DNA of 64,000 nt from Cryptomeria japonica (lineage: Eukaryota > Streptophyta > Pinopsida > Cupressales > Cupressaceae): contig NC_081405.1 in NCBI RefSeq assembly GCF_030272615.1, forward strand, positions 23,825,772-23,889,771. The letters run 5' to 3'. The stretch's first letter is position 1; every line of letters begins with the position of its first letter. Both the position numbers and the translations under genes were made by a program. Positions 45,091 through 54,966 of this stretch are shown here, one piece after another. A model generated the notes under the pieces. It saw nothing but the letters and a program-made list of their open reading frames with translations. It was not told the origin of the DNA and made no database searches.

Positions 45091-46212
45091 TGATGAATAC
45101 TAAGAGGTGGGGTGAATTAGTATAACAAAAAATGATGAATACAAACTCTTAAACAGTTTAATAGACAATTGGTACAACAAATTTTCTAATAAGCCGGTTA
45201 ATATAAATGCAAACCAAATAGCAAATAAAGCATTCACCCACAAGAGCACAATCACCATAACACAAGATGTTTTGACGTGGAAACCCAAATGGGAAAACCC
45301 ATGGTGAGCAAAAACTCATGAGTAACTATTTGCAGAATATAAACCAGACCGGTTAAGGTCCTACAATTGTTCTTCACCAGAACAGATCCTATTAGGAATC
45401 TAGATCTCTGTTAGGAGATAAGTCCGGTTAAAGACTACCTTGTGAGAGGATTTCAAATTCACAGTTGTGAACCACCTTGTTAGAGGATTTACAAAGGCTT
45501 TGTTGGGCCTACCCGGTTAAGGGTTTCAGACTTGTCGAAGATATGAGTAATCAACAAGTAAATGATCTAGATATTAGCACAGTATGCTTAGTTAGATCCT
45601 TGATAGCTCATTGTTAATGCACATTTAGCATTAATTCAGTCTTCAATATCTCCACACTTTGTTTCTTCACATGAACCTAATCTTCTCTTCTATAATCACA
45701 CATACAAACCCTCATCTACTCCTAAAACCCTAGACATGATGTCCTTATAAAGGGGTCTAATTTCATGTTAGTCCAATAGGATTAAATTACAAGTTCCTAG
45801 GTTTAGTGCATCTAGAAACATTTGGTAACATGACACAAAATCACCACAAAAGTGTCGGTGGATGATAACTCATCACATAAATACCAGTTGGTAATCATAG
45901 AGTAATACTGGTTCATACAGTTTACCGATTACCGGTTGTCAAAATGAAGACTGGAAAAATGTTAACTACCGCTTTGTTCCTTCATATCGCTTGAGATCCT
46001 TGAACTGCTTGAGGTCATCATACCGCTTGGGGTCTTCAGTCAGTTTGTGACCAGTAAACACCTTCTACAAAACACCGATAGTCTAAAGACTATAATACAT
46101 AATACCGGTTGGAACAATTCCTGGTTGAGCATAACTCATACATAAAGAAAGTGATCACAAAACAACTGTGTGTCCATCAATGACAATCACAACATCATCA
46201 AAAATGCCAACA
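45091..46212 (-). repeat. Left LTR of the array (3' LTR in sense)
   Basis: It runs TGATGAATAC…ATGCCAACA. The hairpin is at 45097-45123: ATACTAA and TTAGTAT pair exactly. The polypurine tract follows at 46213-46225. Confidence 0.92.
45097..45123 (-). other. C-run hairpin, 7-bp stem
   Basis: ATACTAA (45097-45103) and TTAGTAT (45117-45123) pair exactly around a loop that reads TTCACCCCACCTC in sense. Equivalents are at 51335-51363 (exact) and 59345-59377 (one G-U pair in the RNA sense). Confidence 0.75.
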
Positions 46213-46225
46213 ATATCCCCCTTTG
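46213..46225 (-). promoter_or_regulatory. Polypurine tract of internal unit 1
   Basis: The minus strand reads CAAAGGGGGATAT, then LTR start TGTTGGC. The equivalent in unit 2 is at 52457-52469 (CAAAGGGGGAGAT). Confidence 0.8.
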
Positions 46226-46639
46226 GCATTGATGGCAACACTTAGGAAAATTTTGACATCTAAGTGTTTTACAACAAAAATATGCCATAATTAAAATTAC
46301 TCCCCTTAAGCATATACATTATCCCTTTTTGCAGAAAATACAATGTATACTACTCCCTTAAAGAGGTAACATGAAAGTATACATAACATTCATGAAAATT
46401 TTAAATACTACTCCTCCTTTGCCAATAATGACAAAGTAATGTAGAATAACCTCTGTTTCTCATTATCAATAAAAAGTGAGTAAATTTTTATGACAATAAT
46501 TAGTGAAACTTATAAAAAACAGATTTAAAATCTTGCATAAAAGTCTTCATGGCTAATGACCATGACTCAAGTAATAAGGTAGCAACCTCACTTTCCATCT
46601 GCATCTGAGATACCTATTCTTCCATGGCATCATTGGTAC

Positions 46640-49573
46640 TCATCTCTTGAGTTACCGTTAAGGCTTCCAGATTGAGAAAGCACTTCTGAAGTATTTGCAA
46701 TCTGGGTAATAAGACCAATTGAAGTTCCTGCAAAATCTCTTGATCGGTTGCTGATCTCCAATTCAATCCTGGCAGACTGAAGCTGATACTAGTGAACTGT
46801 TTTCCCATATGTAGTGAAAGAATCATATGGCATCTTGAAGTTTCTTATGTATGTCTGCAAATCTGCTTGGAGTTTATCCTTTTGTGTGAGAACATCATCA
46901 CAAAATAGATGGGGTTGGCTGATTTTGCTCAACAGTAGTTTGCTCTCATCCATAGCATCTCTTATATCCTTTTTTTGTTTCTAAAGTTGAGACCGGAGCT
47001 CATTCAGTTTCTTGACTAAGGCTGTGTTGAGTGCCTTGTCATGCTTCTTCTTTGCATTTACTTCAGCAACTTCTTCTAGGCATTGTACCTGGTCCTCTAC
47101 AACGGTACATAGAAGTTTTAGTTTGGCCAGAGAAGAATCGGTACTAGGGAGGTTAGTACCTGGAATCAAACTGGTGAGGGTGTCAACCATAGTTTGAATG
47201 AGATCATGTTCCTTTTTCCTCCTCAATGTTTCCAATCTTTCTTGTGCAAGCTTTATGCTTTGCAGTAGCTCCGATTCATTTGTAGATTGGAGATCAATAG
47301 GATTGGTGATGTCAACTAGTTTGGCTTGATCGCCAGTTGCCTTTGGAGTCTCTGCTTGATTGGCTTTCTCTATTTTCTCCTTCTCTACGGCTCTTTTCTT
47401 TTGTTTTTCTTCTTTCCTTAGTTCTTCCTTCTTCTTATCTTCTTCCTGCTTCTTCTTTTCTTCCTCCTTTTTCTTCTTCTCCTCTTCTTTCTTCTTCTCC
47501 TCTTCTTTCCTATTCTCCTCTTCTTTCCTCTTATGCTCTTCTTTCCTCTTCTCCTCTTCTTTCCTTATCAACCTTTATCTTTTCTGCGTCTGGAATGACA
47601 TCTTCAACATCCAATGCATCAACATCAATAGTGTCCCCCTGTTTTGTAACTCTTTCTCCTTCACCATCAAATACCTCATCCGGTTTGGCTGAGGATAGGT
47701 CAAGATCTTGTTCGACCTTCTTGTTGGCCTCAAACACTTGATGCAACTGGACAACAACTTTGACATGCAAATGAGTGTCCTTCTCTACTTCAGAGGTTCT
47801 GCCTTCTAGCAGCCCAAGTCTTCTTCTTCTCATGAAGAAGAGACCTTTATGCATGTCCATTATCTCAAATAATTCAGAATTGGAGGCTTCAAGAAAGTAT
47901 TGAGCAAATACTTTCTCCCTTATTTCCTATTCTTTCTCTACGGCAATGCGCCATTTGTTGTCCAAAGAATTGTATAACGAATCAAGTGTCACCGATCTAA
48001 TTTTAGATGGTGACCAGTCATTGACACACACATATTTTAACATTTCTTGCACTACTTCTTCCTTCTCATTATCATAAAAATCATCAAAATATTCTTTTAA
48101 ATCATCAAGCACCTTTCTCTTGATATTCTTTAAAGTCCTTTGACAATGTGTCAAAGGCTTGTAAGACGAGATGTCTATATTTACTGGTGTTGATGATGTA
48201 GGTGCAGTACCGGTAGACTTAGCCTTCTTGCTTCATTGCCTGGTTTTCTTTGGCTTTACTTCCGATTCGGTATCCTTTGACTCCAGAGAGTTGTTCTTGG
48301 TCTTCTACTTCCTTTCAAATACTTTAGCGGGTGCAAATTTTGATTTCTTCTTGGCAGGTGACCGCTTGGTCACTTTAGGACTTGCTAAGGTAACTGGTGC
48401 CAATACCAATGGCACTGCCTTTCCCTTTTTCACTGAAGGTTCTTCAACCGGTTTTACCCTTTCCAAGTAGGTGCCAATTTGCTTTTTATTTTCATCTAAA
48501 GGAGAGGAAAGAAGGGTGGAGGCATATCCATCTAACATGTCATACATCACCTTATATCCCATAGGTTCTACTTCTTCCTTTCTGGGCTCTATCGCTTCCA
48601 TTATACATTCATCTACTTTTATGATAAAGCAATTTTTCTCTTCATATTTTTTAACGATATCTCCAGATATCCTCATCCTTTGACTCATCTTCCACTTGAA
48701 TTCATCAAATTATTTATTCAAGACCTCAGGATATCTAGTTCCCACCACTTGGAGACTTTCCCTAATTTTTTTAGTGGCCGGTTGGTTAGCAGACCATTGA
48801 ATATCACCAACTCCTGGGAAATAGCCTTGGAAGTAGAAAAATAGCCTGACCAAAAGTTGTCCAAATCTGAACCTCAAAGCACTATCCTGTTTGATGGACT
48901 TTAGGTTCAACAGAAGTTGTTTTTGCAAATAGGTACACAGATCAAATGAGGCATCTTCCTTGATCATTCTGTATGTGGCATTCACCGTAGCAGCACGGAA
49001 AGAGTTTATTTGGCTAGCATAAAACACATGGTAGCCAATTACCATGCAAGCATACTTGACCAAATCATCTTTGATGGGATTGACAGTCATTCCCCATTGA
49101 TCACTCAGAGAATCGGTGAGCTTAGTCATTTCAGCCTTGATGACTTTCCTTAGGGCAGGCACCTCACCAATGTTGCAGAAACTGGTGAAGACATGAATTG
49201 CTTCAGGTGTTATGTCATGCGTCCTCTCGAGATACATTTTGTCACCATGAACTCTGCTCAGGATGATGCGGATGTGCTCTTCAGTGAACTCTTCAAGAAA
49301 ATAAACAACATAATGTAGTTTCTTCCTCTCTAGGATGTTGTATTCTGGTTTGATTTTCTTGTCATCCCCATAGAACAGACCTAGCTGGGAATGAATCGCT
49401 AGTGATCCTAGGTCTTCCAATTTATAGTTAATGTACCCTGAAATATCTTCTTCAACAATGACTCTGATAGGTATTTGGGATAGGGCATTATATTTCATTT
49501 TCCTTTGAATAAATTCAGCTGAGTCCATAGGTACACTAGAGCTGCAGTGCGATGCAAAAGCCATGATTAACAA
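46640..49573 (-). pseudogene. ORF2, unit 1: unknown ~980-codon protein with Lys/Glu-rich coiled coil
   Basis: The frame starts at 49573 (MLIMAFASHC). The N-terminal ~290 residues form an apparently globular domain (GYINYKLEDLGSLAIHSQLG, YVVYFLEEFTEEHIRIILS, LVRLFFYFQGYFP). A basic, Lys/Ser-rich stretch follows (KVTKRSPAKKKSKFAP, possible nuclear signal). The middle part has RTLKNIKRKVLDDLKEYFDD, then a long Lys/Glu coiled coil (about 47570-47370), and the tail continues past TAG at 46981 to about 46640. Breaks are TAA at 48710 (unit 2 has a Tyr codon there), stops near 48200-48300 and 47920, and a frameshift near 47575. Its position downstream of Gag-like ORF1 and at the 3' end recalls the extra env-like frame of SIRE-type copia elements. 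I do not recognise the N-terminal domain; a distant likeness to plant transposon-associated domains is only an impression. Confidence 0.6.
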
Positions 49574-50003
49574 GAATTTTGAGAAATACCTTCACAATTT
49601 CAAAATTTAGGGTTTACCAATGCAACTCACTCCGCACCACTTCGGTTGTTTGATTACCGCTTAGTGTTCTTCACCGATAGGTTGAAAATTTCTCTAGATT
49701 CTTCTGCAAGCTTTGTATTCTCTCTGAATTGCAAGTTGAATCGCCTTTTGTCACTCTGCTCTTGAAAATTTCTTTACTCAAAAACTGATAATTAAAAATG
49801 ACATTAAGAATCCCTTTTAGACAAATTCTTCACCTACCATAATAATTAATCCACCGCTAGGGTACAAACCTTAATTTTGCCTTTTATTGCTTCAAAAGCT
49901 TCTACCGATTGATAGGTAACATATATTGGTTTGAGTCTTTACCGATATAAACCGGGGGTTCAAAACATTTCACTGATTTGTTCCCCCTAAGATTTTCTGA
50001 AGC
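49574..50003 (-). other. Spacer between ORF1 and ORF2, unit 1
   Basis: 430 bp without coding potential, with several CCGAT/TAGGT-type fragments like those in the LTRs. The counterpart in unit 2 is 57626-58073. Confidence 0.45.
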
Positions 50004-51290
50004 TCAGTTTTTCGGTTCAGAGACTTCCACACTAGGTGCAAAAATCGGTTCTTCCTGTGACATTTCTTTAGGTTTCTTTTTCCAAGTTTTATTCATTCCC
50101 ACTTGAATGGTTTCAACATCAATCTTCCCTTCTGGAGTGATCGGTATATCATCCAATAGGTTCTTTCTCATTCTGCAGGTTCTAGCAGTGTGTCCCAGTT
50201 TGTTGCAATGATAGCATACCATTCCAGGTGTTCTCCAAGGTCCATTATTCATACTATCATTCTTCCTTCTGCATGTTGCAGCAGTGTGACCACTACCATG
50301 GCAGACTAAACAAGTTTCTCTCCAACTATTTTCCACTTGATAGCTACCTGACTCATGGTCATAGGTATTATACTGGTTAGGATTCTGGTTCACAGAGGGT
50401 TCCAGAACAACTCCTTGAGTTCTAGGAGGATATCTCCCAGTGTTGTGCGTAACAAACTTGCATTCAAATGCTCTATGCCCAAACTTGTTGCACGCATAGC
50501 GATTTCCATTGAATCTATTGGATCTAGGCTTATTTTTTAGAAAATAAGGAAAATTATTGTAAGCCTTATTTCTACACATGTTAGCAGTATGTCCTTCCTT
50601 GAGACAATTAAAGCAAATAGGTTTAAACTTTTACTTACCTTTATCCTTTGATGTTGGTTGCTTCTTTGATGCTACATCTTTTTCTCCAGAGGTCTCACCT
50701 TCCTCATAACTAGAGAAACCAAGTCCAGTGGTATTCTTTACTAGTTTTGTTGATTCAAGCTTTTGCTCTGGCTTAGTAGCACTCTGATTGAATTTGGCAA
50801 GTATCTCCTTTGACTCGGTGGTTTCTTTGGAAATAGCAGCATTGGATTCCTTCAAGGTTGCATTCTCAGAAATAGCCATGTTTAGTTCACCTTGCATTTC
50901 TTCTTTTTCCAATTTACTCTCTTGGAGATGAGTGGTAAGGGCACTGATTTCTTGCTTCAGCTTGGAGATCTCACGATCTTTGTCTTTTACTAGATCTTCA
51001 GATTTCCTTCAGTTCTCAAGCTCTTGACACATTCTGATAGTCAGTCCTTCTAGTTCCCTTCTCAGGTTGGCATTAGATTCATTGAGTTTTTCAACTTCTT
51101 CAACTAGGGCTTCCATGTCTGCCTCATCAGAAGAACTGTTTTCAGTAAGCTCCATCAGTTTCTCAGCATGCTCTCTTCTTTTTTCTAGAGATGCTTTATA
51201 TTTGACTTTGAGTTCATCATAGGCTTTCTCAGTCTGAGTGAGCCGATGAGTAAGTTCCCTCATAGTGTATTCGCTCATATCTTCTTCCAA
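50004..51290 (-). pseudogene. ORF1, unit 1: Gag-like coiled coil plus zinc knuckles
   Basis: One frame from MEEDMSEYTMRELTHRL (51290) to EVSEPKN (50004), 429 codons including two stops. Residues 1-200 are a heptad-like coiled coil (TEKAYDELKVKYKASLEKRREHAEKLMEL…). After DKGK and a TAA come CFNCLKEGHTANMC, the incomplete ACNKFGHRAFEC, CLVCHGSGHTAATC and CYHCNKLGHTARTC, a set of CX2CX4HX4C knuckles. The TGA at 51006-51008 is CGA in unit 2; the TAA before the knuckles is in both units. It starts only ~20 bp after the primer site. Knuckles imply RNA or DNA binding as in Gag nucleocapsid. No UBN2 Gag core is visible. Confidence 0.75.
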
Positions 51291-51310
51291 GTGGTAAGAC
51301 TTATAGAAAG

Positions 51311-51327
51311 GTTGCCTTTGATACCAA
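51311..51327 (-). promoter_or_regulatory. Primer-binding site, initiator tRNA-Met type, unit 1
   Basis: The minus strand reads TGGTATCAAAGGCAACC next to the LTR end, close to the copia TGGTATCAGAGC site. Unit 2 (about 59321-59337) reads TGGTATTAGAGCCAACC. Confidence 0.78.
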
Positions 51328-51328
51328 T

Positions 51329-52456
51329 TGATGAATACTAAGAGGGGGGGGGTGAGTTAGTATACCAAAAAATGCTGAATACAAACTCTTAAACAATTTA
51401 ACAAATAACCGGTACAACAAATTTACTAATAAACTAGTTAATATAAATGCAAACCAAATAACAAATAAAGCATTCACCCATAAGAGCACAATCACCATAA
51501 CACAAGATGTTTTGACATGGAAACCCAAATGGGAAAAACCACGGTGAGAAAAAAATCACAAGTAACTATCTGCAGAATAGAAACCAGACCAGTTAAGGTC
51601 ATACAATTGTTCTTCACCAGAACAGATCCTATTAGGAATCTAGATATCTATTAGGAGATAAGCCCGGTTAAAGACTACCTTGTGAGAGGATTTCAGATTC
51701 ACAGTTGTGAACCACCTTGTTAGAGGATTTACAAAGGCTTTGTTGGGCCTACTCGGTTAAGGGTTTCAGACTTGTTGAAGATATGAGTAAGCAACAAGTA
51801 AATGATCTTGATATTAGCATAGTATGCTTAGTTAGATCCTTGATAGCTCATTGTTAATGCACATTTAACATTACTTCATTCTTCAATATCTCCACACTCT
51901 ATTTCTTCACATAGACCTAATCTTCTCTCCAATAATCACACATACAAACCCTCATCAACTCCTAAAACCATAGACATGATGTCCTTATAAAGGAGTCTGA
52001 TTTCATGTCGGTCCAATAGGATTAAATTACAAGTTCCTAGGTTTAGTGCATCTAGACACATTTGGTACCATGACACAAAATCACCACCAAAGTGTTGTTG
52101 GATGAGAACTCATCACAGAAATATTGATTGGTAACTCATCACAGAGTAATACCGGTTCATACAGTTTACCGATTACCGGTTGTCAAAATGAAGACTGGAA
52201 AAATGTTAACTATCACTTTGTTCCTTCATACCACTTGAGATCCTCGAACCACTTGAGGCCTTCATACTAATTGGGGTCGTCAGTCAGTTTGTGGCTGGTA
52301 AACACCTTTTGCAAAACACCGATAGTCTAAAGACTATAATACATAATACCGGTTGGAACAATTACTGGTTGAGCATAAATCATACATAAAGAAAGTGATC
52401 ACAAAACAAGTGTGTGTCCATCAATGACAATCACAACATCATCAAATATGCCAACA
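51329..52456 (-). repeat. Middle LTR of the array, shared by both units
   Basis: It runs TGATGAATAC…ATGCCAACA, 1128 bp. A primer site adjoins its left side and a polypurine tract its right side, so it serves as 5' LTR for unit 1 and 3' LTR for unit 2. No target duplication is found at its edges. Confidence 0.92.
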
Positions 52457-53182
52457 ATCTCCCCCTTTGGCATTGATGGCAACACTTAGGAAAATTTTGA
52501 CATCTAAGTGTTTTACAACAAAAATATGCCATAATTAAAATTACTCCCCCTAAGCATATACTCTATCCCTTTTTGCAAAAAATACAATGTATACTACTCC
52601 CTTAAAGAGGTAACATGAAGGTATACATAACATTCATCAAAATTTTAAACTACTCCCCCTTTGCCAACAATGACAAAGTAATGCAGAATAACCCCTATTT
52701 CTCATTATCATTAAAAAGTGAGTAAATGTTTATGACAATAATGAGTGAAACTTATCAAAAATAGATTTAAAATCTTGCATAAAAGTCTTCATGGCTAATG
52801 ACCATGACTCAAGTAATGAGGTAGCAACCTCACTTTCTGTCTGCATCTAAGATACCTATTCTTCCATAGCATCAATTGTACTCATCTCTTGAGTTACCGT
52901 TAAGGCTTCCAGATTGAGAAAGCACTTTTGAAATATTTGCAGTCTGGGTTATAAGACCAGTTGAAGTTCCTACAAATCTCTTGACCGGTTGTTGATCTCC
53001 AATTCAATGCTGGCAGACTGAAGTTGATAACGGTGAACTGTTTGCCCATATGTAGTGAAAGAATCATATGGCATCTTGAATTTGCTTATGTACATCTGCA
53101 AATTTGATTGGAGTTTATGTTGGTATTTTGGTATGGTTTTGTCATTGATGTCAACACCTACTAACACTTATCAACTCTGGCA

Positions 53183-53502
53183 TATGGAACTAGAATATGT
53201 TGCAGCAACAACTAACTGTACATGGGTACTATGGCTTAAGCAAATGTTGAAAGACATAAAGGTAAAATGCAAGGTACCCATAACTATCTATTGGGACAAC
53301 ACTGCAACAATTGATATATCTAAGAATCCAATATTACATTCTAAAACTAAACATGTTTCTATCAAACTAAATTTTTTGAAAGAGAATGTTGAAGAAAAGG
53401 AAGTAAAAATGGTTTATGTGAATACTAAATAGAAGATTGCAGATATTTTCACTAAACCTCTACCTAAGGAGACCTTTGAATATCTTAGAGACTAGCTTGG
53501 GG
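53183..53502 (+). pseudogene. pol: Copia RNase H fragment
   Basis: The sequence reads ELEYVAATTNCTWVLWLKQML, ITIYWDNTATIDISKNPILHS and VKMVYVNTK, then a TAG stop and …IADIFTKPLPKETFEYL. These are the last RNase H motifs of copia pol. No start codon of its own is expected. The rest of pol has been deleted. Confidence 0.88.
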
Positions 53503-53905
53503 TCATACCCTCACCGGTAGAGACTTAGACAGTTGATGATTTTCATCAACCGACAAAATTAACAGAGAAATCTTTTACTTCGGCTTTGATGAGGAAGCTA
53601 CTTCTCAGGGGGAGTAGTTGATATACTTAATAAGTTGGTATTTTGTACTTGAATATGGTTTTTTATATTGCTTTGGTATTTGATGTCAAAGGAGGAGAGA
53701 TTGGTATGGAAAAACACAAGGAAAACACACGTTACTCCCAGGGGAGAGATTGTTATTTTGAGAGACTGATTACTCTCTATCTGTATTTTGATTTCTGGTT
53801 ATGATCTCTTTTGGGAGATTGTTGGTTTTTGGTATTTGGCAATCTGTTTTCGGTACTTTGATGGTTTTTCCATCTTGTGTTGCCATCAATGCCAAAGGGA
53901 GAGAT
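53503..53905 (+). promoter_or_regulatory. 3' untranslated region with four polypurine-like tracts
   Basis: Purine tracts at about 53587 (CAGGGGGAG), 53736 (CCCAGGGGAGAG), 53809 (TTTTGGGAGATTG) and 53893 (CAAAGGGAGAGAT) are each followed within a few bases by TTG. Only the last adjoins the LTR. Confidence 0.6.
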
Positions 53906-54966
53906 TGTTGGTATTTTGGTATGGTTTTGTCATTGATGTCAACACCTACTAACACTTATCAACTCTGGCACTTTGGAGAATCAACAACATTCACTAGCAA
54001 GCAAGTGACTTATGCACAGTCATCGGTATCTGGTACACCGACAAGATATAATGATCACTAACACTTGGAATGGCATGGAAAACACCTAATTATGTCGAAG
54101 ACATTGTTTGGACACTTTGTCTTGGAGTTTTGTTCATTGGCATATTCATGTTTACATATTTGTTGTTACTGGCAAATAGGTCCAGGTTATACACCGATAG
54201 GTTTATCTTTTCCAAATTAGCATGACACGCTATGGAGATGTTTTATTATTGTTGTAAATGCATCAAGCTGACATGTTGAATTGGTTATTGCATTGGATAT
54301 TGTTTTATTTATAAATTGATTTTATTGTAATATCCTTTAGAGCTGACCTACTAAAATTGGCCTTAAGTTATGATATAAATGTAAGATCTTATTTGTAAGA
54401 TCGAATGTGGAATGCGAAAAAGAATTGTGTGAAGGTATATGCGAGAATAAGCACAACTATACACACAAACATCATTTGAAGGTTGAAGGAGGGTTTTTGT
54501 GACGACAATCATAACTACACCGGTACTGAATCCAACATAAAAAGATGCTAATTTGAACAGTACATTTTTATTGGATTTAACCATCCAATTGTAGTCAGTG
54601 TGACTCCTATTTGTGTTTGAGCAGTGAGCTCTAAGCACTTGGCCTTTTTGCATGTGCAGACCCCATTTGTATATACTTACTATCTGCAGTAGTATCATCC
54701 AATTGTGGGTAAGGTTTCCCACCAAGGTTTTTCCCCTTAGAGGGTTTCCACGTACAAATATTGGTGTTATGTGTTGTGGATGACTTTGTCTTTCTGTTTC
54801 ATGCATTAATCTTTATCGGTATTGCAATTAACTGATAAAACTATCTATCAGCATAAAAGACTGGTTTACCGGTATCAAGCATTAAGTTAGTTAAGTTGTT
54901 TTTGGTTTGAATTTATTTGACAACTGATTCACCCCCCCCCCTCTCAGTTGTCTCTGGGACCTAACA
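53906..54966 (+). repeat. 3' LTR of the deleted copia element
   Basis: It runs TGTTGGTATTTTGG…GGACCTAACA, 1061 bp. The frames readable in it on either strand are shadows. Confidence 0.9.
54919..54952 (+). other. C-run hairpin, perfect 9-bp stem
   Basis: GACAACTGA (54919-54927) pairs exactly with TCAGTTGTC (54944-54952) around TTCACCCC…CTC, 14 bases from the LTR end. Confidence 0.8.

Larger units (their letters stand above)
53118..54966 (+). mobile_element. Internally deleted copia element with 65-bp left LTR stub
   Basis: GTTTA flanks it at 53113-53117 and 54967-54971. The uninterrupted site exists in unit 1 (GGAGTTTATCC near 46870). The left end carries only the first 65 bp of the LTR (53118-53182), identical to 53906-53970. 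It then jumps directly into RNase H. The right LTR (53906-54966) is complete, with polypurine tract CAAAGGGAGAGAT before it. Most of the element, from the remainder of the 5' LTR through reverse transcriptase, is gone. Confidence 0.93.

Noticed and set aside
47337-47741. Ser/Phe/Leu-rich frames on the plus strand (also 47360-47692, 55432-55803, 55455-55754)
   Set aside because: They are the antisense of the Lys/Glu-rich coiled coil of ORF2. GAA/GAG/AAG codons read backwards give TTC/CTC/CTT.
54363-54806. 147-codon minus-strand frame
   Set aside because: It is antisense to the 3' LTR of the deleted copia element, has no motif, and overlaps LTR sequence.
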